64,000 nucleotides of DNA. It comes from Ariolimax columbianus. Lineage: Eukaryota; Mollusca; Gastropoda; Stylommatophora; Arionidae. Where the stretch lies: assembly GCA_036924085.1 (NCBI GenBank), contig JAVGWX010000007.1, forward strand, positions 74,043,948-74,107,947. The letters run 5' to 3'. A model generated the notes under the pieces. The model did not search any database, was not told where the DNA came from, and saw only the letters and a program-made list of their open reading frames with translations. Positions within the stretch are counted from its first letter, which is position 1; each line of letters begins with the position of its first letter. Below, in pieces: positions 28,357 through 40,496 of this stretch. A program made the position numbers and the translations under genes.

Positions 28357-29769
28357 AAGTAAGATAGTGTGTAGGAAATTAAAACTTACTGTCGGTTTGT
28401 TAACACGTGGATAATAAGATATAATTTTTAACAGTAAAGCATGGTGTCTGCTTGTTAACATGTAGATAGTAAGATATTATGTAGGGCATTCAAGCTCTGT
28501 GTTGGTCAGTTGACTTGTGAATAGTAAGATACTCTGTAGGACATTCAAGCTCTGTGTTGGCCAGTTGACTTGTGAATAGTAAGATACTCTGTAAGACATT
28601 CAAGCTCTGTGTTGGCCTGTTTACATGTGGATAGTAAGATACTCTGTAAGACATTCAAGCTATGTGTTTGCCTGTTGACATGTGGATAGTAAGATAATCT
28701 GTAGGACATTCAAGCTATGTGTTGGCCTGTTAACATTGGGTTAGTAAGATACTCTGTAGGACATTCAAGCTCTGTGTTGGCCTGTTAACATGTGTATAGT
28801 AAGATACTCTGTAGCACATTAAAGCTCTGTCTTGGCCTGTTGACATGTGGATAGTAAGATACTCTGTAGGACATTCAAGCTCTGTGTTGGCCTGTTAACA
28901 TGTGTATAGTAATATACTCTGTAGCACATTAAAGCTCTGTCTTGGCCTGTTGACATGTGGATAGTAAGATACTCTGTAAGACATTCAAGCTCTGTGTTGG
29001 CCTGTCAACATGTGGTTAATAAGATACTATGTAGAACATTCAAGCTCTGTGTTGGCCTGTTAACATATGGATAGTAAGATACTCTGTAGCATATTAAAGC
29101 TCTGTCTTGGCCTGTTGAAATGTGGATAGTAAGATACTCTGTAAGACATTTAAACTCTGTTTTGGCCTGTTAACATGGTGGCAGTAAGGAACTATGTAGG
29201 ACATCAATGTTTTGGGTAAGTCTAACATCTGGATAGTGGATACTGTGCAGTGCATTCAATCTACAGTTGGTTTGTTAATAGGTGGATTGTAAGATCCTCT
29301 GTAAGACATTAAAGCTGTCTGTCAGTCTGATGCCATTGGGATTGTACAATACTTTGAAGAAGAATAAAACTTGGTATTGGTCTGTTAATATATAGATAGC
29401 AAATTACAATGTAGGACTGTAAAGTTTCGAGTCAGTGAACTTATGTTTAATGGGGATAGTGCGATACTTTGTAGGACAATACCGTTTATTTGTCTGTATG
29501 TTAATATTCATATAGTAAGGTATTATATAAAAGACTGTTACCATGTGCTTAGGTAGATACTGTGTAGGACATCAAAATTTAATGCTGGTATGATAGTCTG
29601 TGGATAGTAAGATTCTATATATAGGACATTAAAACTTGATGTAGCATAGTAAGATACTAGATAGGACTGTAATGCCACAGGGTCATCTTCCCTTGTAGAA
29701 TTACAGGTCTACTAAGACTAAGATTAATATAAACACATAATCTTACAAATACTTTTTCTTTTGTTGCAG

Positions 29770-29947
29770 ATTCTGCACTTTACACTATACGAAATACAAG
29801 ACCTCACCACTAATGGAGTCTCCCGCGGAACACCTGGCTGAGACATTTCGATTCTACTCCGTCTTCCTCCACGCTGCCCGAGACTCACCAAACGTTGCCG
29901 TGGACGATCAATACGAAAGACAATGGTTGAGTATGAGGATTACCTGA
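29770..29947 (+). other. Candidate exon with 44-codon ORF, unit 2
   Basis: Copy of the 2521-2698 segment. The acceptor (TTTGTTGCAG) and the ATG (29813) to TGA (29945) frame are intact. One residue differs from unit 1: the Phe after DSPN is Val here. Confidence 0.3.
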
Positions 29948-30001
29948 CTTGACTTAAACACAAGGCAACGACTCTAGCTGGCCATCTATCTTCTCGGCAC
30001 A

Positions 30002-30195
30002 CCCCCCCCCCCCCCCCATGCCATCAGAACACATTTTGCAGCCATGCCCATCGTTTACCGACAAGAAGTAGCATTTGGCAATAACAAGTGTCCTTCCACG
30101 AGTAGCTGTACAGAAGTGCTCGGACCCTCAAGTCAACTGCTGCCTTCGTTAGAGTAAGTGAATTCGAGGTCTGAAGACGAACAAGGAAGATCTCT
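30002..30195 (+). mobile_element. Poly-C run and LINE 3' fragment, unit 2
   Basis: Copy of 2754-2950 with 16 C residues (30002-30017). Otherwise nearly identical to unit 1. Confidence 0.65.
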
Positions 30196-30404
30196 TTTCT
30201 TGACATTTTTCGCGCCAGCCGAAGCACATCAGTACAAGTACAGTCAACCTCCATCAAGATGATTTCAGCAAAAAGCTTTGCATGATCTTGCAGTAGGAGT
30301 TTATGTAACAGTTTACTTGCATAATGAGGTTGCTATCCTCATGCGCAACTCTCTTTAGTCGCGCCTTTCAATATATGCATGGAGTTCAATCAATCAAATC
30401 AGAA

Positions 30405-30654
30405 CAAAAAGGCATAGCTTTAAATTAAATAAAGTAAGGTCAAGATTGGATATTTGGAAATATTTCTTTAGTCAGAGAGGGGGGAATGCTTGGAATGCAT
30501 TTCCAAGGAAGTGATGGAAGCAGAGGCAGTTGATGCATTTAAGAATACATTAGATGCGCATAGCTTATTGAGCAAGGAAATGTAAATGAAACTGGTTGCG
30601 TACAGACTCTGCATAGTCTTCTAAACCAGTATAAAGACGTTAAGTTAAGTTAAA
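30405..30654 (+). mobile_element. CR1-like LINE 3' end, unit 2
   Basis: Copy of 3160-3408 with the same RHSFKLNK...NAWNAFP coding remnant and the GTTAA tandem tail. Confidence 0.75.
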
Positions 30655-31649
30655 TCAAGATCACTCATCTCTTTTTGTTGAAGCACAGGTCCAGCATTGT
30701 ATTTGACTTACCATAACCAGCTTTTAGGAAAGATTTTTTCTAGTTATTTGCAGTAGGTAAGCGATAATTTGTACATTTTGAGATTGCCACATCCATGGAC
30801 AACTCTTAGTCCTCGCGTTCAACATGCAATTAATGTTTTGGCCACTCAGGAGAAATACATACATAGCTCACCTTAAGATTGTTTGCCCTTGACCTACTGT
30901 GACAGTACTATGTGGCGGTTATATTCTACCATTCTCAGTAAGGGACCCCGGATACACTATGGGAGGTCATGTTATTGATAGATTTGAAACAAGCAGCGAT
31001 AACGATAGAAAAGATATGAATTTGGAATTGCATGTGTTAAGCTTTTATAGAAGTGTTCATACGTGGTTGCGAAGTTTCGATGGCTCACAAACAAAACATG
31101 TCTGTGTTCAGATTCCTGATCTGACAGGGTCGTACACCTATTAAATGTCGTGCTGAATATGGTTTAACCAGGCTCTAAAGTGCAAAACACAGAACAATAT
31201 ACTGCCTCTTAGGAACCACGGTAAACGAGGTGAAAAAAAGAAATATAGCTTTTTAGTGTTTTCTCCAGTATCGCATTCTGTTTTTTTATTATATGGCTTG
31301 CTGGCTTAGGGTCGTTCGTTCTCAATCTTGCACCACCAAGCCCTGATATGGCTTAAATAGCAGAATGTTGTCCCGAGAACGGAATGCAAATATGCTGATC
31401 GGTGTGGACTGCACAGAACACGGCCAGGCACTTGAGCCTCCGTGGTCAACCACTGCACGCGAGCTCATATCCAGTCGTCCTGACTTGTCTTGCCACTGGT
31501 TAAAGTTGGACTCGAGCGAGAGAGTGTGGTCGACAAACTGCGCAACCCTTTCTCACTTAAAGGAAATTCATCGCGCAAGTCATTCTTTTTTCATGTATCC
31601 AGTACTAACACAGTCGAGTCCTGTGACGACGGGCGAGAAGAGAGCGTAG
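30655..31649. other. Unrecognised segment, unit 2
   Basis: Copy of 3409-4400. The 81-codon frame is at 30899-31144 (one silent change) and the 94-codon frame at 31365-31649. Nothing further recognised. Confidence 0.4.
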
Positions 31650-31905
31650 GTCCACTGACAAGCTAAACTACAGTCAAAAAGCTGCGTCAGTTGCGGGACA
31701 CCTTGCTGAGCAATAAAGCGGCTGAGGTACATGGATTTGCTGACAACCATGATCACCGCCTCGCGAAGCAAACTTTCTCTGCTTTCACTGACTGCGAATA
31801 TGCAGTTCCCATCTTCCCACCCATCCACAACCCGGATTTACAGAATACTCGACTGGATGGACTGGCTGGGTGCAAAAAGTAAAGGCTCGTGATGGACGAA
31901 AAACA
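31650..31905 (+). mobile_element. Possible LINE linker fragment, unit 2
   Basis: Copy of 4404-4660 with the same KAAEVHGFADNHD motif and an open frame to 31882. Confidence 0.4.
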
Positions 31906-32160
31906 TTGTGATTGACCCTGACGCAACGTCCTGGACAATATGGTGTGCTTGACCGGACTAGCGTCTCAGTTACCCACATATATTATCTTATATATCACTA
32001 ACCTCTAGCTGATTGCTAGCATAACCGGCACTTCTGAAATTATGCAATGATGTTTATAAATGAAAATAGTATTTGTTAGATCTACGTCAACAATAAAGTC
32101 ACATATATTTTTGTATACCATAACAAGCATTATTACATAGCACAAAAAATCGCTCACTTT

Positions 32161-32218
32161 CATCATTATCATCATTATTATCATCATCATCATCATCTTC
32201 ATCATCATCATCATCATG
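32161..32218. repeat. ATC/ATT microsatellite, unit 2
   Basis: Copy of the triplet tract at 4914-4972, with no visible length change. Confidence 0.95.
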
Positions 32219-32230
32219 TTGCATGTCATT

Positions 32231-32436
32231 TGCAGAAAATCACTTTCACAACAACCGATCTGTAACTCGATCTCTAGCCAGAAGTATCGCCTCTATCGTT
32301 GTAATCGTCAGGACCTCCGTGATGTCTTGTTTCCATCTTTTCATCGGTCTGCTTCAGCCCCGCTTTCCAAGCACCACACCCTCCTGTATCGTTCTTTCTA
32401 GGTCAGTATGGCGTTTGATGTGGTCAAACTATTATA
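32231..32436 (-). mobile_element. RTE-type LINE C-terminal fragment, unit 2
   Basis: Copy of 4985-5190 with the same GKRG-stop-SRPMKRW pattern. Confidence 0.65.
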
Positions 32437-32440
32437 CAGC

Positions 32441-33016
32441 AAAGCAAGCTGTCATTTTCACAGACGACCTAGCAGTGTAATGGCCCTCAAGAGCCCAGTG
32501 CTTAAAAAAAAAGCAGTCCAATGGACACCAGCCCACTGAGGCATTCCAGGCAACGGGGAGGCGGACAGGCTCGCCAGAGAGCAAGGAATGCTGCAGCAGA
32601 GTGATACATAAATCACATACAATGAAACTAAAGAATTCATCAGGACAACGTACAGTGCAAAATGGAAAATAGGATCACATTTGCCACATAGAAAACTATG
32701 CCTACCATCAACTCTCCAGTCGAGACCAGGTGATCATTTTCCGGCTACGCACATGTCACAACAGACTCAGATGCCATCTGTACAACAAGTTCAAGATTGG
32801 CACTACAGAGATTTGTGCCTGCGGCACAGCCCCCATGAAGGCATAATATATTTTGCAGTTCTGTCCGCTGTATACCGACAAAAGAAGTAACAATTGACAA
32901 CAGCCAGTGTCCTTCCACGAAAAGCTGTACGGAAGCGTACAGAGCCTTGAGTCGACTGCTGCCTTCGGTAAAATCATTGAAGCTGAGGTCTGAAGACGAA
33001 CGAAGAAGCAGAAGAA
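32441..33016 (+). mobile_element. I/Nimb-like LINE RNase H fragment, unit 2
   Basis: Copy of 5195-5762 with the 9-bp segment lost from unit 1 and one base fewer near 32710, so frame breaks fall at different places. Same motifs: FTDDLAV, VQWTPAH, GNGEADRLARE. Confidence 0.75.
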
Positions 33017-33111
33017 ACTATTTTAGCTTTCGAGACAAGATGTTGTTTACTAACCAATTTTGCTTGAAATTAAGTAGGATCTGTAGTATATACATATATC
33101 TTTATCTATAT

Positions 33112-33354
33112 CTCAAGCAGATGTGGATATATTGAGATCGGATTTAGATAACATTCGAGAATGGTTTGTAGGTTCGCAAATGGAGTTTAATGTAGATAAA
33201 TGTACAGTCATCCACATGGGAAGATCCAATATGAAACAATAAGAATAAATTGGATGGGCATAGCTTTTAGAGCAAGGTGATGAAATGAAACTGTATGTAT
33301 ACAGATTCTGCATAGTCTTCTAAACCAGTTTAAGGACGTTAAGCTAAGTTAAGG
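33112..33354 (+). mobile_element. CR1-like LINE fragment with internal deletion, unit 2
   Basis: Copy of 5858-6100 with a silent Glu codon change in the NIREWF stretch and the same deletion junction. Confidence 0.75.
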
Positions 33355-33358
33355 ATAT

Positions 33359-33732
33359 CTGCATTTTTCCTTTTTGCTATCCATTGTATTTTGAGCACTT
33401 TTCTATAGTCCTTTAGTTCAAAAGATGCAATCCTCTTCTTAAGTGTTTGTGTGGGGGTCCACGTTTCACATCCGTATGTCTTCCTCGGTATAATGCAAGT
33501 TCACAGAATAGTTATTTTCATTTTATTAATGTTCTGTCATCAGTTTCTCATTTTATTGAACCTCTGCATTGCCGTAGCCATTGGCGCTTATAACTGAGCC
33601 GAGGTACTCAAAGCTTGTGACTTAAAGCTTGTGACGTTCTCAATCTTCTGTTGTTCTAAAAAAAACTTTAGGTTTGGTCTTTGCCTTGCCTGTGATCGTT
33701 ATCTTGGTTGTACTTTAAATTCAGGTATAGAT
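33359..33732 (-). mobile_element. RTE-type LINE RT fragment, unit 2
   Basis: Copy of 6106-6478 with the VTSFEYLGSVIS motif preserved; a few single-base differences. Confidence 0.65.
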
Positions 33733-34581
33733 TTTGGACTTCGTTGAGTTGTGTTTACGCTCATCAGTACTTTTATATTTCGCTAGTTGTTAGACCCACC
33801 GTGCTAGATCGCATGTGGACACAGTCCTGGTGTGAACAGACTATCTACAATGCAGTTAGTAAACTAGCCTTATCTTGTAAAGCGAGCTATGCAAGTTTTC
33901 ATTCCATTTCCAACAATATATCTCTGCAAATATGGATTTTCGACATTTGTAGCAAAAAAGAAAAACAAATCGAAACCGATTAGATGTCTAACATGGCAAA
34001 CGTGTGGTTTGTACAACACAACAGTTGAATCCTCTTCGAGAAAGAGAAACAACAAGCCTTCACGCGGTCAGCATTTCTTGATCTTTGTGACCCGTTCCTC
34101 AGCCTTGCATATATACGCAGCACGTTCATTCAAACAATAATGAAATTAACTTTCTTCTATTTTAAATGTATTGTGTTTCTATTGAAATTGTTAAGAAAGA
34201 CACATATATCACATGTACTTTTGTGTTTGTTTTTTAACTATTTCTATATAACTGGTTCTTTGCTATTGTATTTTATGTATTTAAAAACATTATTCCGAGA
34301 AGGGGTACGTGACATACACTTGACAAGGAAGACCATAGAACACAAATAGCTAACAACTTTCCCTTAGACGATTAACAAAAACCTGTCTTGACATAGTCGC
34401 CATCACGGCCTGCGATGGGCATCAGAACATGACACAACCGTTGAGTTACAGGAACAATTTGTATCTACAGTTAACATCATTTGCTGAATAAGAACGATCA
34501 TCAATGGGCAGAAGCGTGCGGTGAACACCTTTCATTTTTGGGCTAAAGAGAAATACTCTCCATTTAATGTACAATATGTAA
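33733..34581. other. Unrecognised AT-rich segment, unit 2
   Basis: Copy of 6479-7327. Nothing recognised. Confidence 0.5.
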
Positions 34582-34895
34582 CTAAGTTAACGTCTTTATA
34601 CGGGTTGAGAAGACTACCTCTTTATACTGGTTTAGAAGACTGAAACTTTATACTGGTTTAGAAGACTGTGTCTTTATATTGGTTTATAAGACGATGTCTT
34701 TATAATGGTTTAGAAGACGATGTCTTTATACTGCCTTAGAATGACTATATCTTTATACTGGTTTAGAAGACTACGTGTTTATACTGGCTTAGAAAACTAT
34801 GCAGAGTCTGTAACCAACCAGTTTCATTTACATTTCCTAGCTCTAAAAGCTATGTGCATCCAATCTATTCTTAAATGCTTTAATTGTTCCAGCCT
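34582..34895 (-). mobile_element. CR1-like LINE 3' end with 26-bp tandem repeat, unit 2
   Basis: Copy of 7328-7615 with one additional 26-bp unit (containing GAAGACTACCTCTTTATACT) relative to unit 1. Confidence 0.75.
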
Positions 34896-35081
34896 AAAAC
34901 TACTTCATATGGAAATACATTCTAAGCATTCACCCCTGTACAGCTTATGTAGCTTAACAGTGACACTTTTACCGGTACAGTTCTCGCAGCTTAGCTCACT
35001 TTAACTTCAACCGATGCACAAAATTGAGAAATGAAATAAAGAAATAAATTTATTCTACCGGGGAATGCCGCCATTGTGGAA

Positions 35082-35147
35082 GGGGGGGGGGGGGGGGGGT
35101 TGGTGGTTGTGGTGGTGGTGAGTGGTGTGGTGAGGAGGGGGGGGGGC
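35082..35147 (+). repeat. G-rich tract with GGT triplets, unit 2
   Basis: Copy of the tract at 7802 with runs of 18 G and 10 G and a different number of GGT triplets between them. Confidence 0.8.
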
Positions 35148-35227
35148 GGTCCGCAAATCGCCGGAATATCGTCGAGTATTGTAACGCAAATTGAGAATCA
35201 GATTGTGAAGAATGCTACTGCTGTTTA

Positions 35228-38200
35228 TTCTTCTTCTTCTTCTTCTTCTTCTTCTTCTTCTTCTTCTTCATCAACCTCTATTTTTTCGAAAAAAGCAGCG
35301 GTCATCCTAAGGCTGTCGACACTGCCATAGAGCATGTCTAGTGTTTGTCACTGGTGATGGCCACATGTGCTTTCTCTGGTCCTCGTATGTCGGCAGTTTT
35401 GCAGCATGTGTTCAGCGGTCATTTTCCCGGTGCCACAAGTGCATTCTTCAGTGCCACCTATCTTCAGTTTATTGAAAAGGTGGTACCTTAGTCTGTTGTG
35501 GCCTGTGCGTAGTCTGAAGACCACGACCTGCTCTCTTCTGTCCAACTGGTAATAAGCCTCGTTTTTTGTGTAGCCAGTATGTTCTGTTTCCCATTTGGCC
35601 ATGTATCTGGCTCTAATAAGCCTTTTGGACTCTTCGTAGGTCAAACTAGAATCTGGTTGACGTAGTCTTGCACCTTCTCTTGCCAGTCTGTCTGCCTCCT
35701 CGTTGCCTTGGAAGTTACAGTGGGATGGAACCCACTGTACCACTACACTTTTTGGTGCGGACTGCTGGCATAGTTGACAGAGTACTGCTCTTAAATCATT
35801 TAGTTCAGTATTTTTCTACTTTTTAGTGCTGTGACTACGGCCAGGGCATCTGTAAACAGGACTATCTGCCTTTCATTTCGTTTGCCTGTCAGCATTGCTT
35901 CTGCTGCATCCCTCAGTGCCTCTTCCTCCGCTCTGAAATAACATGAGTATTTTCCAGTTGCCACTGACAGTGTTATTTTTTTACCATTTGGTAGGCTTAG
36001 GAATACCTCAGGTTACAGACCCGTCGGTGTATGCATGGGTCCAGTCCATGCTTGGGTAGTTTTTCGTTATGTACCCCAGGGTTATATCTCTTCTTTCTGT
36101 TTCAGTCTGGCTGTTCTTGTTTCAAATACCTGGTATATTTTCTACCACCTCCGGAATGATATGCTGCTTCCAGGTAGGTTTTGCGTACAGAAGGGATGGG
36201 CTTTGGTGTTAATGTGTTCATAGTGTCTTCGCTCATCTTTGCTTTGGCTATTTCTGCAAAGTTTCTCCGCTTTAGTTTCCCATTTCCAAATCTATTTAGT
36301 CTCTGATGCATTGGGTGGTCTGTCAGTCTTCTGAGTTTCTCTGCTTGCTGCTGGGCTCTGCAGTCTCTTCTGTCGGTCATGGATTGCAGATTTCTAATCT
36401 TTTCCAGTTCTACAATTGGCGTTGACTTCATGCCTGCTGTTATAACTCTCATGGCTTGGTTTTGAAGTTTGCTAATTGTATCAAAGTTAGCCTTTGCTGC
36501 TGTTGCCCATACCGCAATGTCATACTCGAGAACTGGTCTCACTCTTCCAGTGTACAGTTTCGTCTGTTCCCCAGCTTGTGCCAGCAAGTTTCCTAATGAT
36601 TGCCATTCTTTGTCTGGCTCTCATTCGGTTTTTCTCGATCTGACTTTTCCATGTCATGCACCGATCAAATGTGACTCCCAGGTAGTTTTGGTTGCCGTTT
36701 GTCCGCAGATATTTGCCGTTAAGACTTATTTTGGTGTTCTGGGGTTTGTTTGAAAGCGAGAATATCGTACATGTTTTTTCCTCATTTATTTTGACCAGCC
36801 ATGAGTTCGCCCACTCCTCCAACGATGTTAGGGCCTGCTGCATCCGATTGCTTGCTATGGTGAGATTTTTTTCAGACGTCCACATAGCCAGATCGTCTGC
36901 AAACATGGAGCTGTGGACTCTTCTTGGTAGATTTTCTGTGATGTTGTTTATATACACCAGGAAAGGTGTTGGTGACAGTACTCCCCTTTGGTGTATTCTC
37001 TGCTCAAGTATCACCTTTTTGCTCATCTGCTATTGTACTTGAACTATGGTTTTCGAGGTAGTCGCTGATCCATCTGTACATTTTCCCACAAACTTCACTT
37101 CTTCGTAGCTTGACTTTAAGTCCCTTTATCCACACCTTGTCAAATGCCTTCTCTAAATTCACCCAAACCGCTACTGTGTGGTTTTCTCCTGGTACGCATC
37201 ATCTATTAACTGGGCTATGAGAGTGATCTGGTCCTCAGTGGATCTGTGCTGTCTAAAGCCTGCTTGCTGTGGAATTAGTATGTGTTTTTCTTCCAGATGC
37301 CACATCAGTCTGGTGTTTATCATACGTTCCATCAGTTTACCTACACAGCTCAGTAGACTGATAGGTCTGTATCCATTAGGATCTGTTTTATCTTTTTCTT
37401 TCTTTGGTACTGGTATAAGTACAGCGTCTTTTCATGTCTGAGGTACAATTCCCCTTTTCCAGCTTTGGTTCAGGACTGATAGTAACTTCCTCTTTGCTGT
37501 TTGGCCCAACTTCATCAGCAATTCGTGTTACCCCATCTTTTCCGGGCGATTTCTGTTTCTTTAGAGTTCTCATGGCCTCTTCCTTTTCATTCATTGTTAG
37601 TATTGCCATCATGTGCTCCTCTGGTGCCATATTGATGTAGTCGTGGCTCTTTTGTTCTTCACTATTGTCTGTGACCCTGTCTGTAGGGACATCAATGTAG
37701 TTTGCTCTGGCATAGTGTTCGTTCTATAAAGGCGTTTGCTGCTTTTTTTCCCCAGTTTTTCTCCATGCTTGATGGTAATTTTGTTCATTTGATGGTGTTT
37801 CGTCATTCATGGCTCTGACTAACTTCCATAGTTTGTTCTCTTCTTTATCTAAATTGAGGCTTTCTGTTTTATTTTTCCAGCTGTCTCTTGTTATATGGCT
37901 TAGTGTTCTTTTGTATTTCGCCGTGATAGCCTTGAGGGCGATATTTGCCTCCATAGATTGTTCTCTCTCTGCCATGTTCCTAGCATTTGAGACTTCGTCT
38001 TCCGCTTTCTAAAATTCATCATTCCAATATGGCTTGTAGTTTTTCCTTGCCCCTCTTGGGATGGTTTCGGTGGCTGCTTGCATTATTGCTTTGCTTAGGC
38101 TTTCCACCATAGGTTTTATATTGTTATTCCATGTGTTGATGGTTTCACATAGCCGATCTGTCAGAATTGCAAATCTGTCCCAGTCGGCTCGTTTATAGTT

Positions 38201-38866
38201 CCAACGTAGGAGCGCTTTTATTTCCTTTGGGCCTACTTCCAAATCAATTTCTAGCCTAATTGGCCTTTTGTCGCTACCTGCCAATTGGTTGAGCGACCTG
38301 GCCGTCTATGTGGTGAATATCAACCGTGTAAAAGGCCAATTCTAGAGTAGAGGTGGTATGCCATGTTCTAGAATAGAAGATAGGGCTGTCCTCCAGCCTA
38401 TTGAAAAGATAGAGATTTGTGTCTATCTCCCAGTCTTCCACTTCATCGCCTCTTTTGTCTGTGTCCGAATATCCCCATCTCTCCGAGTGGCTGTTGAAGT
38501 CTCCAACTACTAGGCAGCTGGAGTTCTTGATTTCCATACTCGAGAGCGACAGGTCTTTGTTGGGTGGTCCATACAGGTTGAAGATGCGGATCTTCGTTTC
38601 TTGTGTCATTATGTCGAGTCCTACAATTTCTGCTTGTCCAGTGTGATTGACAGCTACCGCGCTCCTCGGTATGCAGTTATGTGTTAGTATCAGAACCCTT
38701 CCTTTGTCAAGACTGTAACATGCTAAAGCAACTGCGTTGTGAGTACTGACCCACTGAGATGAACCCACACATACACACTTTTGTGAGAGTCTTAAAGAAC
38801 TCCCCACCACAGTAGACTTTGTCCATAGAACTGGCCTTTACGTGTAGACTTAATACAATTGTCGGT
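35228..38866 (-). mobile_element. I/Nimb-like LINE with RNase H, unit 2
   Basis: Copy of 7936-11578. Endonuclease remnant 38274-38810, linker 37724-38284 (shortened near 37755 by a private deletion), RT fingers 37388-37630 (frame intact, MRTLKKQKSPGKDGV visible), RT palm with FADD 36520-37026, thumb 36102-36587, RNase H and Cys tail 35348-35743 (131 open codons). GAA tail 35228-35269, longer than in the other units. The Asn for Asp change in motif A is shared. Confidence 0.9.
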
Positions 38867-38871
38867 GAGCT

Positions 38872-39070
38872 AGAAAAAGAAGGAAAAGAAGAAGAAAGAG
38901 AAGAAGAAGTAAAGAATGAAGAAGAAAATCGAGAAGAAGGAGTAGAAGAAGAAGAGGAATAAGAATAAGAAGAAAAAGAAAAAGAAGAAGAAGAAAAAGA
39001 AGAAGAAGAAAAAGAAGAAGACGAAGAAGAAGAGAAAGAAGAAAAAAAAGAAGAGAAAGAAAAAGAAGAT
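38872..39070 (+). repeat. Purine-only GAA-rich tract, unit 2
   Basis: Copy of 11583-11764, about 17 bp longer through additional AAAAAGAAGAAG segments; one C (GACGAAG) interrupts it. Confidence 0.92.
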
Positions 39071-40141
39071 AAACATGAGTAAATAGTACTACCTGATATT
39101 GCCCGAAAAAGATTTTAATGTTTAAATGAAGTATATCGTTAAAAAGCAACTAATCTGATTGGCAAACATCAGGCCAGTCTCTAAACCCTGATCTATGGGT
39201 GAGAGAGCTAGAGTGTGTACGCCAAACACGCCAGGAGGTTGAATCATTTCTACATGACACATACTCCAAATTGGCTACAAGATCACATCACAAATAACCA
39301 TACTCTTTTCATTACTACTACACTATTCATACACTTTTGTAGAAAGTTAAAGTGAGATAGACTGGCCAAGTTTCTCGAATGTCAAGTGAAAGGTTCCAAA
39401 AGAAACTTCTGTTTAGCGAGCTTAGCGCAAGTAAGGCGATCACCTGGACGTCAATAAAAGCGATTCAGTGAATCCTGGCAGTAAATCGTTTAGCCTGAAA
39501 AAGGCGAGGCCAAAAAGAGCCTTGCATGCAGTTAGCGAGAGTCGACGGGCGATCAGGTGGAAGTATAGAGTAGAGAGAAAACCAGCACCAGCTGGTGTTG
39601 GCTTAATCTGTCATGCACGTATCCGCCCACAGACTTGAGGGCGCAGTATGACACATGATGATGTTGGTTATTCTCATCGACGGCGATAAGCCCATTATTA
39701 TTGTCATGATCATATTTCTTCAAAATCAAGTAAATACCGGATCAAGATGGTGAGCAGCGCATGAGCTGCAGCGGTCAGCGAGCCATAGCTGACTGATAGC
39801 GTTAGGGCTAGCGAACCGGAGCTGCCAAGGCCGTTCTACACGTCCGCGCAATATTCTAGAAAACAGGCTGCAACAGAGCAGACTGGCTAAGGAGAAGGGA
39901 TCGAAGAGGGAATGCTAACTCAGTACTCAAAAAATGCTTACTGAAGTCGGATGTGTTGGACCGAAAGGTGCAAATATCGACATAACGCATTCCGTTCTCT
40001 GGACTGCGTTCTGCTATTTAGGCCCGTGTCAGGGTTTGGTAGCGGGAGATGGAGAACAAACGAAGCCAAGCCAAGACAAGTAAATACATTTAATATTCAT
40101 CAGTTCATTGGCGTCTCAGTCACTTATCATCATGCGCCTGG
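39071..40141. other. Unrecognised GC-richer segment, unit 2
   Basis: Copy of 11765-12834. The palindrome at 39582-39601 has one mismatched pair (CCAGCACC in place of CCAACACC). Confidence 0.4.
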
Positions 40142-40437
40142 CGCCCTGGCGAAGTTTGCCCAGCTCTGTCTCCCGTATTTCGACACAGTCTGCTATGGCT
40201 GAAAACGCCGGTACGTGAGTGGCAGTCCCTGTCGCAGATCGTACAACGGGGCTGAGGAGACTGACATGCCGGGGTGTTCCCCGATCTTTTCTCTGGATCC
40301 AGATGGCCTCTACAAGCGTCGGCAACTACTGCGCACCTCCCAACTGACTGTCTGCAATCGACTCAATCCTGAGCTTTCGGCTTGGATGTCGCATGACGTC
40401 ATATCCATCTTGTATACGTCCTTGAATCGCTGTGTGG
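40142..40437 (-). mobile_element. RTE-type LINE C-terminus with zinc finger, unit 2
   Basis: Copy of 12835-13130. The finger reads GVFSHSRLC, closer to the family pattern than the GVFNHSRLC of unit 1. Confidence 0.7.
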
Positions 40438-40496
40438 GGTAGTCGATTCCTTTAGCTGCAGTGATCAGTTGTCCATAAAATATATCCTATAACAGC

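Larger units (their letters stand above)
24281..29690. repeat. 55-bp satellite block spanning the unit 1/unit 2 junction
   Basis: One uninterrupted satellite field of about 5.4 kb joining the end of unit 1 to the start of unit 2. Monomers share the GTGGATAGTAAGATA...TATGTAGGACATT...AGCTC...GTTGGTCTGTTAAC framework at roughly 55-bp spacing but are individually diverged, and their order is the same in the block at 45921-51865. This shows the block was duplicated as an ordered segment and has not been homogenised monomer by monomer. It contains higher-order sub-arrays, an RNase H LINE scrap and, on the unit-2 side, the SINE and LINE tip. Confidence 0.92.
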
